64,000 nucleotides of DNA from Karstenula rhodostoma CBS 690.94 (lineage: Eukaryota; Ascomycota; Dothideomycetes; Pleosporales; Didymosphaeriaceae), in the NCBI GenBank assembly GCA_010093485.1, contig MU001504.1:937769-1001768 (forward strand). The letters run 5' to 3'. Within the stretch, counting starts at the first letter, position 1; the number at the start of each line of letters is the position of its first letter. A program made the position numbers and the translations under genes. The notes below the pieces were generated by a model. It was not told the origin of the DNA and made no database searches. It worked only from the letters and a program-made list of their open reading frames with translations. Positions 11,030 to 22,162 of the stretch are shown in pieces.

Positions 11030-11773
11030 AACGATTGGGCTCTTGTCGCAGTCGGAGATATCAATGAACCGCCTTTACAGCACGAAAATTTGATCTTCCA
11101 GAAGACAAATGTCGCGTCGTGGAGTGAGCCAAGCGCTTTGTTCAAAGCAGCAAAGAGCACATACGGTCGGATAGATCACGTATTTGCCAACGCCGGAATC
11201 TCAGGGAGAACGACGTCCCTGGAAGAGACCCCTGACAGCAATGGCGACCTAGTGGAACCTGATGACCGGGTCTACCAACTCAATCTCAAAGGCTGCGCAA
11301 ACACATGCGCACTTGCTATCCATTACATGCGCCGACAAGAGACGGGCGGTAGCATCGTGGTCACAGCCTCCGCCTCGAGCTTCCAGCGTTTCCGTTTGGT
11401 AGATTATACCATGGCTAAGCACGGCGTTCTTGGACTGATTCGAGGCTTGCAGCCGTTGCTTCATCCACAGCTGCCGATTCGTGTCAACGGTATCAGTCCA
11501 AGGTGGACGGCAACAGGCTTAGCGCCGAAGGAATTCATAGAGACGGTGATCCCGACACAGACGCCGGCTGTGGTGGCAAGGTCGGTTGCGCTCTTGATGG
11601 CTGATGAGACGAGACATGGGCAGTTAATCTATTCGATTCAGGGCAGGTTTTCGGAAATTGAGGAAGCCGTGTTACTGCCAGCTGCGGAAAGGATTGTGGG
11701 AGATATGAGCGAGGACCTCGTTTTGACTAAGTTGCAAGCCGCTGCCGCCGACCTTGGATTGTCTAAGGGTTGA
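11030..11773 (+). pseudogene. Short-chain dehydrogenase/reductase lacking its N-terminus
   Basis: The reading frame carries the distal two thirds of a classical SDR: an NAG motif (ANAGISG), the catalytic YxxxK as YTMAK with an upstream Ser run (TASASSF), and RVNGISP after the active site. In front of this only the beta-2 strand region (ALVAVGDIN) remains, and upstream the frame runs straight into antisense 5.8S sequence at 11029. The Rossmann TGxxxGxG that binds the nicotinamide cofactor is absent, and no upstream exon coding for it was found within about 700 bp. There is no in-frame ATG before the middle of the fold. I infer truncation by the rearrangement that brought in the rDNA piece. The substrate is unknown. 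Confidence 0.75.
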
Positions 11774-12680
11774 CTCGAAAGGGGGGTTTCGATAAATGTT
11801 GGGTTTGGTGCGCTAGCGGTTGCGGGCCGCACCTTCGCGATGCTTCATTACGACAACGCAACCACCACAATACCTCCTTCTTCATCGCTCCACGCGTGAC
11901 TCCATCTTCCATTGTCCGGTGTATTTGATTCTCAATGTGACTTGAGGGAACCCAGGGTTTTGCTGAGGTGATTGGGTTGAGGTACCGTCGCGCCGTTCGG
12001 ATTATGAAGTTCAGCTGCGGTAGGCACCCAGTGTTTCTCTACTCTTTCGCGCTTGCAGTCGCGATGGCCTTTCGAAATGTTGATCTGCTCATCCGGGGCC
12101 AAACTGGACAAGAAATTCGTTAATTCCAGACGGCTGCAGGCGGAACCGCCCATCGATCCGAATCCGATGTTGTGCATACATTAGCTCGCTTCGCCTCCTC
12201 TGCGGTCAAGATGCACGGGCATGCCTCACCCGTATAGCACCGCTCAGCCCTGCTTCTGCTGTACACCGTGGTTGACCGGTGCGATGTCTTACAGCCTTCG
12301 CCTAGCTACCTGATACCATGCAGAAACGTCTGATGATAAAGAGATCACGAACACCATCTGAGGCATTTTCGAAGCGAGAATGGTGCACGGATGACGTGGC
12401 GCTGTGAGGAGCTGCAATACGAAACCCGCCCCCAGACTGCGCCCCTCGGAGCCGCATATGCTTAGAACTAAAGAGTCGACTCGGTCCCTCCGAACCTCTG
12501 CCAACACATGCTACCCCAGATCTAGTCCTATTCGGCCCACTATCCTCTCCATTCATGTATATTCGTTACTCATTGTGAGGGCTACTGATGTTTATTGCGA
12601 GGAATTGAACTGTAAGGACCTGTAGCTGCCATTGCCAGATTTCTTCTCCCAGTCTATTCGGCTCGGCCACGAATTTAGCG
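11774..12680. other. Intergenic region, nothing recognised
   Basis: About 900 bp with only short overlapping ORFs lacking recognisable motifs. The last part should contain the promoter of the CorA-like gene. Confidence 0.4.
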
Positions 12681-14451
12681 ATGCGGAATTTATCGCTTCC
12701 ATTCGCAGAAAAGCCAAAAGATGAGTCGAGGGCGAACAACAAAATCGTGGCTCCTAGCCCCGACTCGCAACGTCCCAGCGAAGAAACAATTGGTAACTGG
12801 TTGTGCGAAGAAGGTACGTCGCATCGACTCGTTCAATTTCGAACGTTCCGCTTATCGTTCAAGGATCTACCTACCAAAAATACATCGCTGCACTCAGCGG
12901 CTCTAACCCTGGTCTCAAGAAACCAGATCCAAACAACAAGGAATACCCTTTGACAGACAACAACGCTCTGGTAGTCCTGCTTGAAGCGCCCTCAAATAAG
13001 AACGTTGGTTTCGAAAAAACAGAGTTTCAAAATCCTGAAAAACTCGCCAGACACTTTGAAGAAGTTTCACCTTCAGCGGAAAACCATGATCGGAGACGGA
13101 TATATATCATGGAAGGTCTGGCCAAGAAATACGTCTCGATTTTAGGCGGCCATTTCATGATGAATCCATCTTTTTTCCAGAGGCAGGAACGGACTTGCGT
13201 CTGGAGTAACGACTTCACTCCAGTGTCTGATGCGTTGCCGCATCCGTCCCTCCTCGACCCGGAGAGCAGCTTCCATCTCCAGTACTGTGAACTGAGACAA
13301 TTCAACAAGGCGATCGAAAACAAGCCTTACTTTTGTAAGCGAACCGGGCGACATGTGGGCATGACGCCGCCGCGGCACAAAGAGGACTCTACAACCGGCA
13401 TTCTCAGAAGAAAGGTGTCTTGGTGGTCCAGAAAAACATCTGAAGGCGGCTGGGACGGTATGTCGAATACCAGTCGGAAATATGTACGAACTGACTGAGA
13501 GCTATAGTGGTCATCCTCTGTGATCCCCAGCTCGACGAATTGAACGTGCAGCCTCGAGAATACCGCGACGGCACCTACAGTGACCTGAAGCCATCGGAGA
13601 AACTGAAGAATTTCCCTTTTCAGGATGGATACCTCGACTTCATACCAACTGTCTCTCCACGTGTCGCTGCTGAAAAGCTAAAGCATCCACACAGCTCAAT
13701 GTTGCGCGATCTGGTCCATTACTACAAGAACCACGCCGATCTATTCCCGGATGAGTGGGTCGACCCTACCAGGTCGTCCCTTTTTGTAAAGAAGATTGTA
13801 GCTGCTCATTACTTGCAGCTCGTCGACTACATAAAGGCAATGTTGCCTTCCCTTGAGCTTCGATTGACTACTGCGTGGGTGGAGGAACAAGAACAATGGA
13901 AGTCACTCCAAACAATATCTCGTCGGTGCGGAAACTATCGAGACGACATCGAAGACACACTGCTCAGTCTAGGGTACCCTGTCGATTCGCTAGATAGCGG
14001 ACGACGCCCGGACTGGACAGATTGCCAAAAAGATTTCCAGTACATCTACTTCCGACTCAAGATCCTCAAAGAGCGGGCGGATACTCTTATGCAGTCCATG
14101 ACAGGTCTAGCGAGCATCGCTGGAAATCGACAGAACCTTGAAGAAGCGAAGCGCGTGAAGCGGTTGAATCTTCTCGCGCTGTTATTCGTGCCGCTTGCAT
14201 ACACATCGAGTCTTTTCAGCATGCAAGACAACTACGCTCCGAACAAGGGGAAATTTTGGGTGTATTGGGTATCTGCTTTGAGCGTAGTCGGGCTCACACT
14301 TATCATCACATGGATTTTAGATTCAGCGCTGGACGACACAGCCCAATGGGATGTGCCCTTCCGCAGGTGGTTACGAAATAAGCGAAACCCAAACCAAACC
14401 TTGGAACCAGCACCACGAGAAAGAAGGGGAACAGGGTTCTACAATATTTAA
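12681..14451 (+). CDS. CorA-like Mg2+ transporter family protein
   Basis: Three exons (12681-12813, 12864-13457, 13508-14451) give 556 aa. The large N-terminal part is soluble, with a long helical segment before the membrane (IKAMLPSLELRLTT to about residue 480). Two transmembrane helices follow, LLALLFVPLAYTSSLFSM and a second beginning WVYWVSALSVVGL, separated by a short loop. This two-helix end is the CorA/Alr/Mrs2 topology, but the canonical GMN motif after the first helix is replaced by SMQDN. Such GMN-less relatives are common and expanded in filamentous fungi, and their ion specificity is not established. The start ATG at 12681 gives an N-terminus that splices in frame; a further upstream start cannot be excluded. 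It is probably a plasma- or endomembrane protein. Confidence 0.8.
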
Positions 14452-14518
14452 CAAACTGTACTACCTCAAAATAGCTAGCGAATCTCCCCTTCACTACGAT
14501 GAAGGTCAATATCTATTA

Positions 14519-15776
14519 TTATACGATATTATCGTAGTACTGCCACTTGATCACATCCCTCAAACGAGCCATTGGCATCAACAACAGCTCCACCACCACT
14601 CCTTCTCTACACAACTCTTCACATTCCTCGAACGTCACAAAACTGCCATTGCTCACTCCGTGTTTCTTTAACACATCTGCCACTCGTTCAATGAGGTTTT
14701 CAGAATTCGTCGACATCTCTTCAACAGCCTTCTGCAACTCCTCTAGGCTTTTCGCATGAGCGTCTGAACCAATGCTAAAAAGGCCTACATTGACTGCAGG
14801 TGGTGGCGACTGCCAGAGCCGACCCAGACTGCCATATTGTTAGTATTGATCCAGCTTGTCGAGACTTGTGAGATGCCTGCACACACAGCGTATCATAACC
14901 GAGAAGCTTGATATTACAGTTCTCGTCGAATTTTGCTACGCCAAGGGTGAGTAGTCTCTCGCTTGTGAAGAGGAAATCTTACAGAAGTTATCCTCCCAGC
15001 TTTTGGTCTTTTTGATGCCGATGACTTTGGCCTGGACTTGGACGGTGACGTTATCTTTTTGCGTGCGAGTGTACGCTGGGTCGTTCAGCCACCGCCATAC
15101 GTGTCCGGAGCTGCTTACATGAAGAGCTAAGAAGCATGCCTATATCGGCTCCAAGTCGCAATCCAGCGAGATAGTAGTCTCCGTAGCGGACTTTGAATGC
15201 CTCGAGCCCTTCATGCCTAAGGAAACCGACTGCCTCGGCTATCAACCGCGGTCCGATCTCCAGGTCAATACATCCGTACCGACAACTTGACCGTACCGAC
15301 TTCTTGTTATTCTGAGAAAATCATGAGTCGCCGTGACCATAAAGCATAGCCGTTGTACTCACATCTTTATTCTCAGCTAGCTGCTTGTCGTACGACCCCT
15401 TCACGCTCACCTCGATTACTGGAATCGCTGGCTTAATACCCACCCCGAATCCCAGCTCAGTATGATCATTCGACTCTTCCTTCCTGCTTGTCTCCCTCGA
15501 AACGAAAGATGATGTACTTCCCTGCTCTGAGCGGAAGATTTTTGCTTGTAAGAGAAGGTCTCCGAGGTCGAATGGTGTCTCGGTGGCCCAAGGCTCGGGT
15601 GTAAGCTGCAGGTTGGAGTGATAGCCCGTCCCTAATCTGACAGCCTCATGATGCCAAGGTAGGATAAGAGGCATTCCTGCCCTAGCAAGGCGTTGCCATT
15701 CATTTTCTTCGAGCTCTGGAAGGTTGAGAGAGGGGAAGTCGGGATCTGAGATATGCCCGACCGTGGATGGTGCCAT
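14519..15776 (-). CDS. Stand-alone MACPF-like protein, paralogue of the neighbouring lectin protein
   Basis: Five small exons (15776-15363, 15311-15119, 15054-14983, 14934-14886, 14828-14519) splice in phase to 345 aa. The fourth intron has a perfect-looking ATACTAACA branch site. Two segments match the 1279-aa protein on the other strand. One is an early VRLGTGY motif (MRLGQGF there). The other is a block from EVSVKGSYDKQ to about residue 180, where RYGDYYLAGLRLGADIG parallels IFGDSFIAGFIEGGEFNAL. That last signature resembles the FG(T/S)-x-(Y/F)-(I/V)...GG element of MACPF/pore-forming folds; I infer this from memory of the family and it needs a profile search. The C-terminal 80 residues are predicted helical. 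No signal peptide is seen, so the protein is cytosolic or released by damage. Function is unknown. Confidence 0.65.
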
Positions 15777-17051
15777 ATTGCCATTCAGATCTTCGAATAG
15801 TGACTAGGATTTATCATTCAAAACGAGCTCTACAGGCTGTTGGAACTCTTTCTGGATGGCCAATTGACGCCAGTCGATATTCGGTAAGCGTGGTGATGGA
15901 CTGCGTAGGTGCGCGATGATCTTCCTCCTCTGCCTCACCATCAATCAGCTCGCATCCACGATTGATAAGTCGAAGAGTATGCATCAATAAGCAGACTAAC
16001 GGGTAATGGAACCATATGATCGTGCGGAGTCGTTCAGCTGCCTCCAGCTTGGCATGCAGAACCTCTAGGCTGGACGCGCGAATCCGATGTTAACACCCCG
16101 ACAGCTGAGTCTGTGCACATGGTGTTTCAGCAAGCCACCGAGTACCAGCACGCGGCAGTCGCTCTTCGACAACCTATCGGACGGACTCCACTTGCAGTGG
16201 TGTGCGGCATGCCAAGCTCTGACAAGTCGACTAGAGCACCCCAGACTCCTGGCCCCGCTTTGAGTCAACAAAGAAACAAGCAACATGGAAGCCTCGAGGT
16301 ACCCCATCTATCCCATCTGTATCATCCAGAACCACCAACCGTCAAACCTCTGGCATTCGTGGATGGCGAACCATTGACAGCTTGTCAGCAACGACCTGAC
16401 TCTCCAAATATGAGGTTTTGAGGAACAAGTCGACCCGCTTTCGCTGGGATCAGGTCATGCGCGTGTTTCTGTTCCATCCTGTGAGCGCCTATGAAGGGTG
16501 TCGGTACTCTCGGTACTCTCAGGGCTTGCATAAGTCTGAAACTGTCCCGTTCTTGACGTGCTGTCAACATCTTGGTTGAGGGTAAGGCCAGAATCCCTTG
16601 TGATCGTGGCTGACTACACTTTAGTATGTACCTTTATAAACCCTGCAACCAACCACAACTAGCACCTAACTAACGAGAACTATACGTGCGCTTGCTCTGT
16701 GCGATCATGTTTGTGGAGAACCGATGCAGCTGAGAGGACGAGGTGAAGCGGATTAGGTTGGAGCGGCCATGAGGCAGTGAATCCAGGCCCTCGCAGCTCG
16801 GAGATATAAGAGAACAATAACATCTCTCTCGCCCTTTGACCCTTTCGCTATACATCTTGACCTCTGAACCATCTCAATTGACTGTATCTTGCACATCCCT
16901 CGTTAATCTTTTGTCAATCTCTTTCGATTTCTCCCGGTTGAACATACAAGCCAGGCCAACGGCAGCTCATATCAAGCACCGCGTCACATACAGACTACCT
17001 CCGAGTTTTCTCAAAAGAACAGGGTATTGAAAGGCACTCAATTCGGTCAAT
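15777..17051. promoter_or_regulatory. Divergent upstream region of the MACPF-like/lectin pair
   Basis: A 1275-bp gap between the two divergent, related genes. Only short ORFs lie here (the longest codes for 102 aa at 16113-16421), with no recognisable motif. TATAAA at 16635 is too far from the start at 17052 to assign. The stretch 16860-17050 is C/T-rich, as expected of a fungal 5' leader. Confidence 0.4.
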
Positions 17052-20000
17052 ATGTCGTTGAAGATAGTTCCATACAACAATGCAATGCGCCTTGGGCAAG
17101 GGTGAGTTGTCTCAAATAGTGTAGAAACCGGCTGCTGACTATACAGGTTCAATTCGTACACCCAACAAATCTGTATCGACGATGCTGTGGTCATTGACCC
17201 TGATCGTGCTGAGAATGTCATCACGAATGATGGTACAACGATGCGTATTCTTGCAGACAAGAATGCACAACCAAGCGTTTGGAACAGGCAGCCAGAAATT
17301 GTGAATGACGACCGTGGAGATTTGGCGCTTGAGAATGACAAGGCTCTGCAGGCTGCAGAAGATACCGGGAAAAAGAACGAGGGGGGGCATGGCCCTGCCG
17401 CAGAGCATAAAGCGGCGGAAGCTGGCGCTGCTCATCCAGACCCAAAGCACGAAGAGACAGCCCCAAAAGCTCCTGCAGCTGAACAGGAGCATAGCGACTA
17501 CGGATCTGGTGAACATATCACGCACGAAGAGGCTCAAGGGCATGAAGATCCTTTCCATCACATACAACAGATCCCTGGAGGGTTTGCTACTCCGAAACAG
17601 AGAGCTGAGCCTACTCAGACTGCACCTAAAGCAACGACCGCCAGCGGGGCTACTGCTGTTGAACAAGGCGCGGAAAAACCCACCGTTACAGGCCCTGCAT
17701 CTTCGTTGAAAGAAAAATCACAGAAGGCTGAACGCAAGCCGAAGATTAGCGATGCAAAGGTGAAGGAGGGGACCCAAGGGATAGAAGAGGAGCGCAAGAG
17801 AGAACTTGAAGTAGGTCGGAAGGCTGAACAGAAGAAAATCAATATGCAAAGACAATATCAAGAGGAGATTGCCGCAGAGGATCGTGCAGAGGAACGCAAG
17901 CGAAGGGCAGAAGATCGCGAAGAAGCAAAAAAGATGCGCGAAGATCAACGGAAGCTCGCTGAGATAAGACGCGAAGAAATGCGTAAGGCGATCAAGGAAG
18001 CTGCTGATACAAAGGCAACGCCTCTCGAGCAGTTGAAGAAGATCGCAGCGCAGAACCAGTTCGCAGATCGTTTCACGGGCATCCTGGAACCAAAGTCCGA
18101 GTACGTGTTCGATCCCAACGGCGCTCGTGGTCCAAGTCAGACAGTCTCCTATACCAGCCGCTTTGTGGATAGACTCAGTGATGTCACTGAAGATCTGTGT
18201 GTATCAGGATCCCTCTCCATCAAGGCTGGCAAGATTGGCGGCTCCGGTAAGGGTTCTTTCGTCGATTCGGATAAGTTCAAACAGAGCGACTTGAACTTTT
18301 ACATTTCCGTCAAGGTCGTGAATCAAACGATCAACTTCAAGGATGCGCTCGTATACAATCCAGTCAGGTCGATAAAGGAGGGAGACCCGAAAGCTGGCGA
18401 TAAGTTTAAGAAAATCTTCGGAGACAGCTTCATCGCTGGCTTTATTGAGGGTGGTGAATTCAATGCGCTTGTCAGCATGAAGATACTGAACAAGGCCAAG
18501 AAAACCGACATCCAGGCTGAAGCCAAGGTCGCTTTGACTGTAGGACCTGTCGATCTCGAGGCGCAAGCAAACGTTGGTATCGCGCGCTCCAACTTAGAGA
18601 CCAACACCGAGACAACGATTCAAGTAAGCTGGTCGGGTGGCGGGCATATCAAGCCAATGGAACAACAATGGGACATATCGAGTTTGATGCAAGCTGCAGC
18701 TCGTTTCCCGGATCTCGTCGCTGATTGTCCCCAGCGAACCTATGCTATCCTCGGCAGGTACGAGACTCTGCGCAGCTTCGTGGCGAAAGCGCCCGTAGAA
18801 TGCACGCCGCTGCAGTACGAGAACGCTCAGATCTACACCAACACCCTTTTGGACTCATTCATGAGCTACAAAGCCATGTACAAAACCATTGGAGAAAACA
18901 TCTTCGCTATCCAGGGTAAGACCCTGGAGATCAAAAAGCGTGAGGGCGACGATGGTGGCAATGCACAAGCCCAGAAGACCAGTGATTCACAGACTGCAGG
19001 AAAAGACACGGGACCCACCGGAGAGAGCCCTCCAACCAAAGACCCTGAAACCGGCCTGTTTCCGTACAAGGAGGACCTATACCGTTTCGAGGATTCTATC
19101 AAGGGGCTGAGCGACGCTCGTATCGCTATCAGGCGACAGATGGCACGAATTGTCAACGAGGTTGATCTCATCGAGCTTAATCCGAAGCTTGCAACAGACG
19201 AAGACCACCACGAGCCATTCCAGTCTCCTCTCGCTTTCGAGACACGCCTGCCGGTTGTGGAAATCCCAGCCAAGTTCAGGCCCCGCGCGAATCCACTCAC
19301 AGGGGCTTCTATGGCACCTCCGACGCTCACACCAGAAGAGGCCGCAAAACAAGAGCAAGAGGAACAAGCAGCGCTCAATGCGGCGCCTCTTTATGGCTCT
19401 GGCGTGACGCTCGCGCCGGAAGAGGCGACAGTGTTCGAGACGATGAGATCGACCCGCCGTGGCATCAGCGGTGTTATGCGTGTGACAAGCCCTGCAGGGT
19501 CGCAAACAAATGGGCTTTTCTTCAACAACCTCGATATACTTCAGCCTCTGACCGTTCCAGAGTGGGTTGTCAGGAAATTCCTTGTGCACGTATACAATGG
19601 ATATGTCTGCTATATCGGGACGTTTTACGATAATGGCTTGTTGATCGAGAAGGGAGTGGTAAGTGGATTCACTGTAGTTTACCTTCAAAAGCTTCGGGCT
19701 CCTTGCGTTACCCAAGGATAAATATGGTGGATGCTGACTGTATTAGAAACACGATCATGATGGGACAAGCTTCCCCTTTGGACCGTTCGATGTCGGTGAG
19801 AGAATTACGTCTGCATCGGTCGAGACCGGCGTTCGCTCGACTGATCATGATAATCAACCCCGAGTGACTGCTATCGGGTTGTTCTCGAACCGAGGACGGT
19901 CGCTTGTAGCGACGGCACAAACGGAAGCCAGGGGACAAGGAACGTACCTCAAAGATGGTGTACTTTACAACACCATTCATATAACCAACGTTGAAGTACC

Positions 20001-21024
20001 GCTCGAGCGTGGCACTGTGAAAGGCTTCTTTGGTCGCAGCAATGATGACCAAGACGGTTGCATATGGAGACTCGGACTCCTGTGGGCCCAACCACCGCCT
20101 GGTGCACCCGAAGCAAAGCCTGACACAAAACAAGAGACACAGCCTCTGGCAGTATCGCCAGTCAATTCAAAGAGTAAAGAATCTACCGGACCGCAAGCTG
20201 GTGAATTTTATGCAGACAAAGACTGGAAGCTAGACCCAGACTTCATCTGGCGGAGCACGATCAAGTTCAATCCAGCGTATGGGGAGCCACCAACAATGAT
20301 CAGCGGTGTTTCGCGCCTCGACACAAAGAGCGGGGTAGAATGGCATGCAGACACGAGGCATATGATTGTCACAAGAGATCAAGCCACCGGAGTGTGTCAT
20401 GCAATAGGCGAGGGCCACTATCGGATGCACTTGCGATGGTTGGCACTTCCCAAGACCGACAAACACATCGAGACTGGTGTCTACGAGTTTGTGGGAGATG
20501 AAGCTCCATCCCCCGACGAGAAATCACTCGGGAAGCGAACCTACCTCTCGTTCTCCAAGCCGTTTTCCAGGCTTCCTGTTGTCGTGGTTTGGCTTTGTGA
20601 CCTGCTGACTGGCCCGGGCCTTTTTCATGCTTACGCCATCGTGAAAGATTCCACTAAAGAAGGATTTAATTTTGACCTGTTTGGTAGCCAGCCACCCTCC
20701 GGACAACCCCGCTTCTCTGGTAGACGTGTAGGCTGGTTCGCCTACGATCCCATCGAGTGCCCCGATATTCGAACGGGAGAACTTTCGGGTACCTATCAGA
20801 CGGAAAAACGCGAGGTTTTCGGCAAGCCTCTACCCAAAGCTCCAGTTTTGTGGGCTGCTCTGAGGTGGGTGACTGCACTGGGAACTTGCAACCTTCGGTT
20901 GAACGTAGAATGGCATGACGTTAAAGAAGATGGATTCGAGTACAAGGCAGGCGCCTGGGCCGAACCGAAAGATCATGCGATGAAAGGCTTCACGTACACT
21001 TATATTGCGATCTCCGGTATCTGA
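17052..21024 (+). CDS. Multidomain MACPF-like/jacalin-like/H-type lectin protein
   Basis: Three exons (17052-17101, 17147-19658, 19747-21024) give 1279 aa. Order of regions: a short conserved N-terminus with RLGQGFNSYTQQICIDD; a low-complexity Ala/Glu/Lys/Pro linker (about 55-225); a charged coiled coil (about 230-320, repeats of ERKRRAEDREEAKK type); a MACPF-like core (about 350-510) with FGDSFIAGFIEGG shared with the 345-aa neighbour; then a helical segment and a second low-complexity linker. A jacalin-like beta-prism follows (about 870-968: GERITSASVETG ... GFFGRSNDD), then three H-type-lectin-like repeats (about 1022-1090, 1120-1190, 1209-1279; for example FSRLPVVVVWL and a GFNFDLF strand). 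No secretion signal is seen. Domain names are my reading of motifs. A carbohydrate-binding, possibly membrane-acting defence or recognition protein is inferred. Confidence 0.75.
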
Positions 21025-21370
21025 GCAGTTTCCGGCCAAGTGGGTTCGCGCATGACCGCAAACACACCTGTCGCTACAGCGCAATCGATTGTTGACTCTT
21101 CGCGCGCTTTTGCAAGTCACGGAAAAACACAGTACAGGAGCTCGTGGGGTGCCAAAACACAAAGATATCAAACAGCTCAAACTACAGCACGATCAGTTTC
21201 TGCTTTCACTTCTGTTATATCCGCATGCAATATTTCGTGACTACGGTAGGAAGTAATCCGAACTTCCGATACTTCTCACGTTGATAGTCTCACAACAAAT
21301 ACCAAATTGACTTTCTGCTCCCACATTTCACACGCATACATTCCTCATGCGTACATGCCACCCTCCACCC
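21025..21370. other. Intergenic region, nothing recognised
   Basis: 3' flank of the lectin gene and of the convergent small gene at 21371. No recognisable element apart from a C-rich tract that begins near 21360 and continues into that gene. Confidence 0.4.
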
Positions 21371-21859
21371 TCACCCCCCAACCACACCCCTCACCCACTC
21401 CAACCCCCTCCTCACCATCGTCCCAACCGCCGCACCCTCCCTCCCCTTCTCCCGCCACCAAAACCTCACCCCCACACTCCTCTCCCCCTCCATCTCCTCA
21501 CCACCCCTCTCTACCACCCCCCCATCCCTCGTAACCCTCCCCAACACATCCACATCCACCCCCGCCCCCTCCATCCCCAACACAACCTTCAACACGCCCT
21601 CCTCTTCCACAAACTCACACAGCGTCGCCCACTCCGCACGCGTCATCGCCGCGGTGGTCAGCGTAGGCTCGCTCGCGCGGTCGTAGAGGAGGAGGCAGGG
21701 GATGTGCAGTTCGTAGAAGCGGGTGCCGGATTCGAGGAGGAGGGGGAGGGAGCGGATGGGGCCGCCGTGGGGGGAGGCGAGGAGGGCGTTGGAGAGGCGC
21801 GTGTGGCGGGGGGTGGTGAGGTGGAGGGTTAGGGAGGGGAGAGGGGAGAGAGGGGGCAT
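21371..21859 (-). CDS. Small uncharacterised protein (162 aa)
   Basis: A single-exon frame from ATG 21859 to a stop at 21371. I do not recognise the family. The protein starts with a Pro/Leu-rich stretch, then has a mixed hydrophobic region (YELHIPCLLLYDRASE), an acidic/hydrophobic segment (EFVEEEGVLKVVLG) and a basic end (RFWWREKGR, MVRRGLEWVRG). No signal peptide or clear membrane helix. The DNA is extremely strand-biased (C/T on +, G/A on -), which by itself can keep frames open, so the gene could be spurious. Codon use and the well-formed hydrophobic pattern favour a real coding sequence. Confidence 0.5.
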   Translation of the reverse strand: MPPLSPLPSLTLHLTTPRHTRLSNALLASPHGGPIRSLPLLLESGTRFYELHIPCLLLYDRASEPTLTTAAMTRAEWATLCEFVEEEGVLKVVLGMEGAGVDVDVLGRVTRDGGVVERGGEEMEGERSVGVRFWWREKGREGAAVGTMVRRGLEWVRGVVGG

Positions 21860-22162
21860 GGTGGTGGGTTGGTGAATTGGTGGGGGGATGGTGTGGAGTA
21901 TGTTTTTAAGGTAAGGATTGCTTTTAAGGTTATAGAGAACGCGGTAGATGGGTAAAGATGCTTGGTTGGAATATAGTAACGTGGTGGGTGTGGGGATATA
22001 CTTCGAGTTCTTTTGTGATGGGGCAATTCACGGGTCACGCAGGGAATGGGGGAGGAGGTTGAAGAGGAAATGCGCGTCTTGGGAAGGGGCTGAGCGGAGC
22101 AGCCGAGGTATCTAAACTTTGGGGTTTATGTACAGAACGCAGTTTTACATGAAGAAACGTGA
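21860..22162. other. Short intergenic region
   Basis: Upstream of the small gene and downstream of the pirin gene. G/T-rich with no recognised motif. Confidence 0.4.

Noticed and set aside
16113..16421. 102-aa frame between the MACPF-like genes
   Set aside because: Low-complexity, no homology recognised; overlaps an equally long frame on the other strand.
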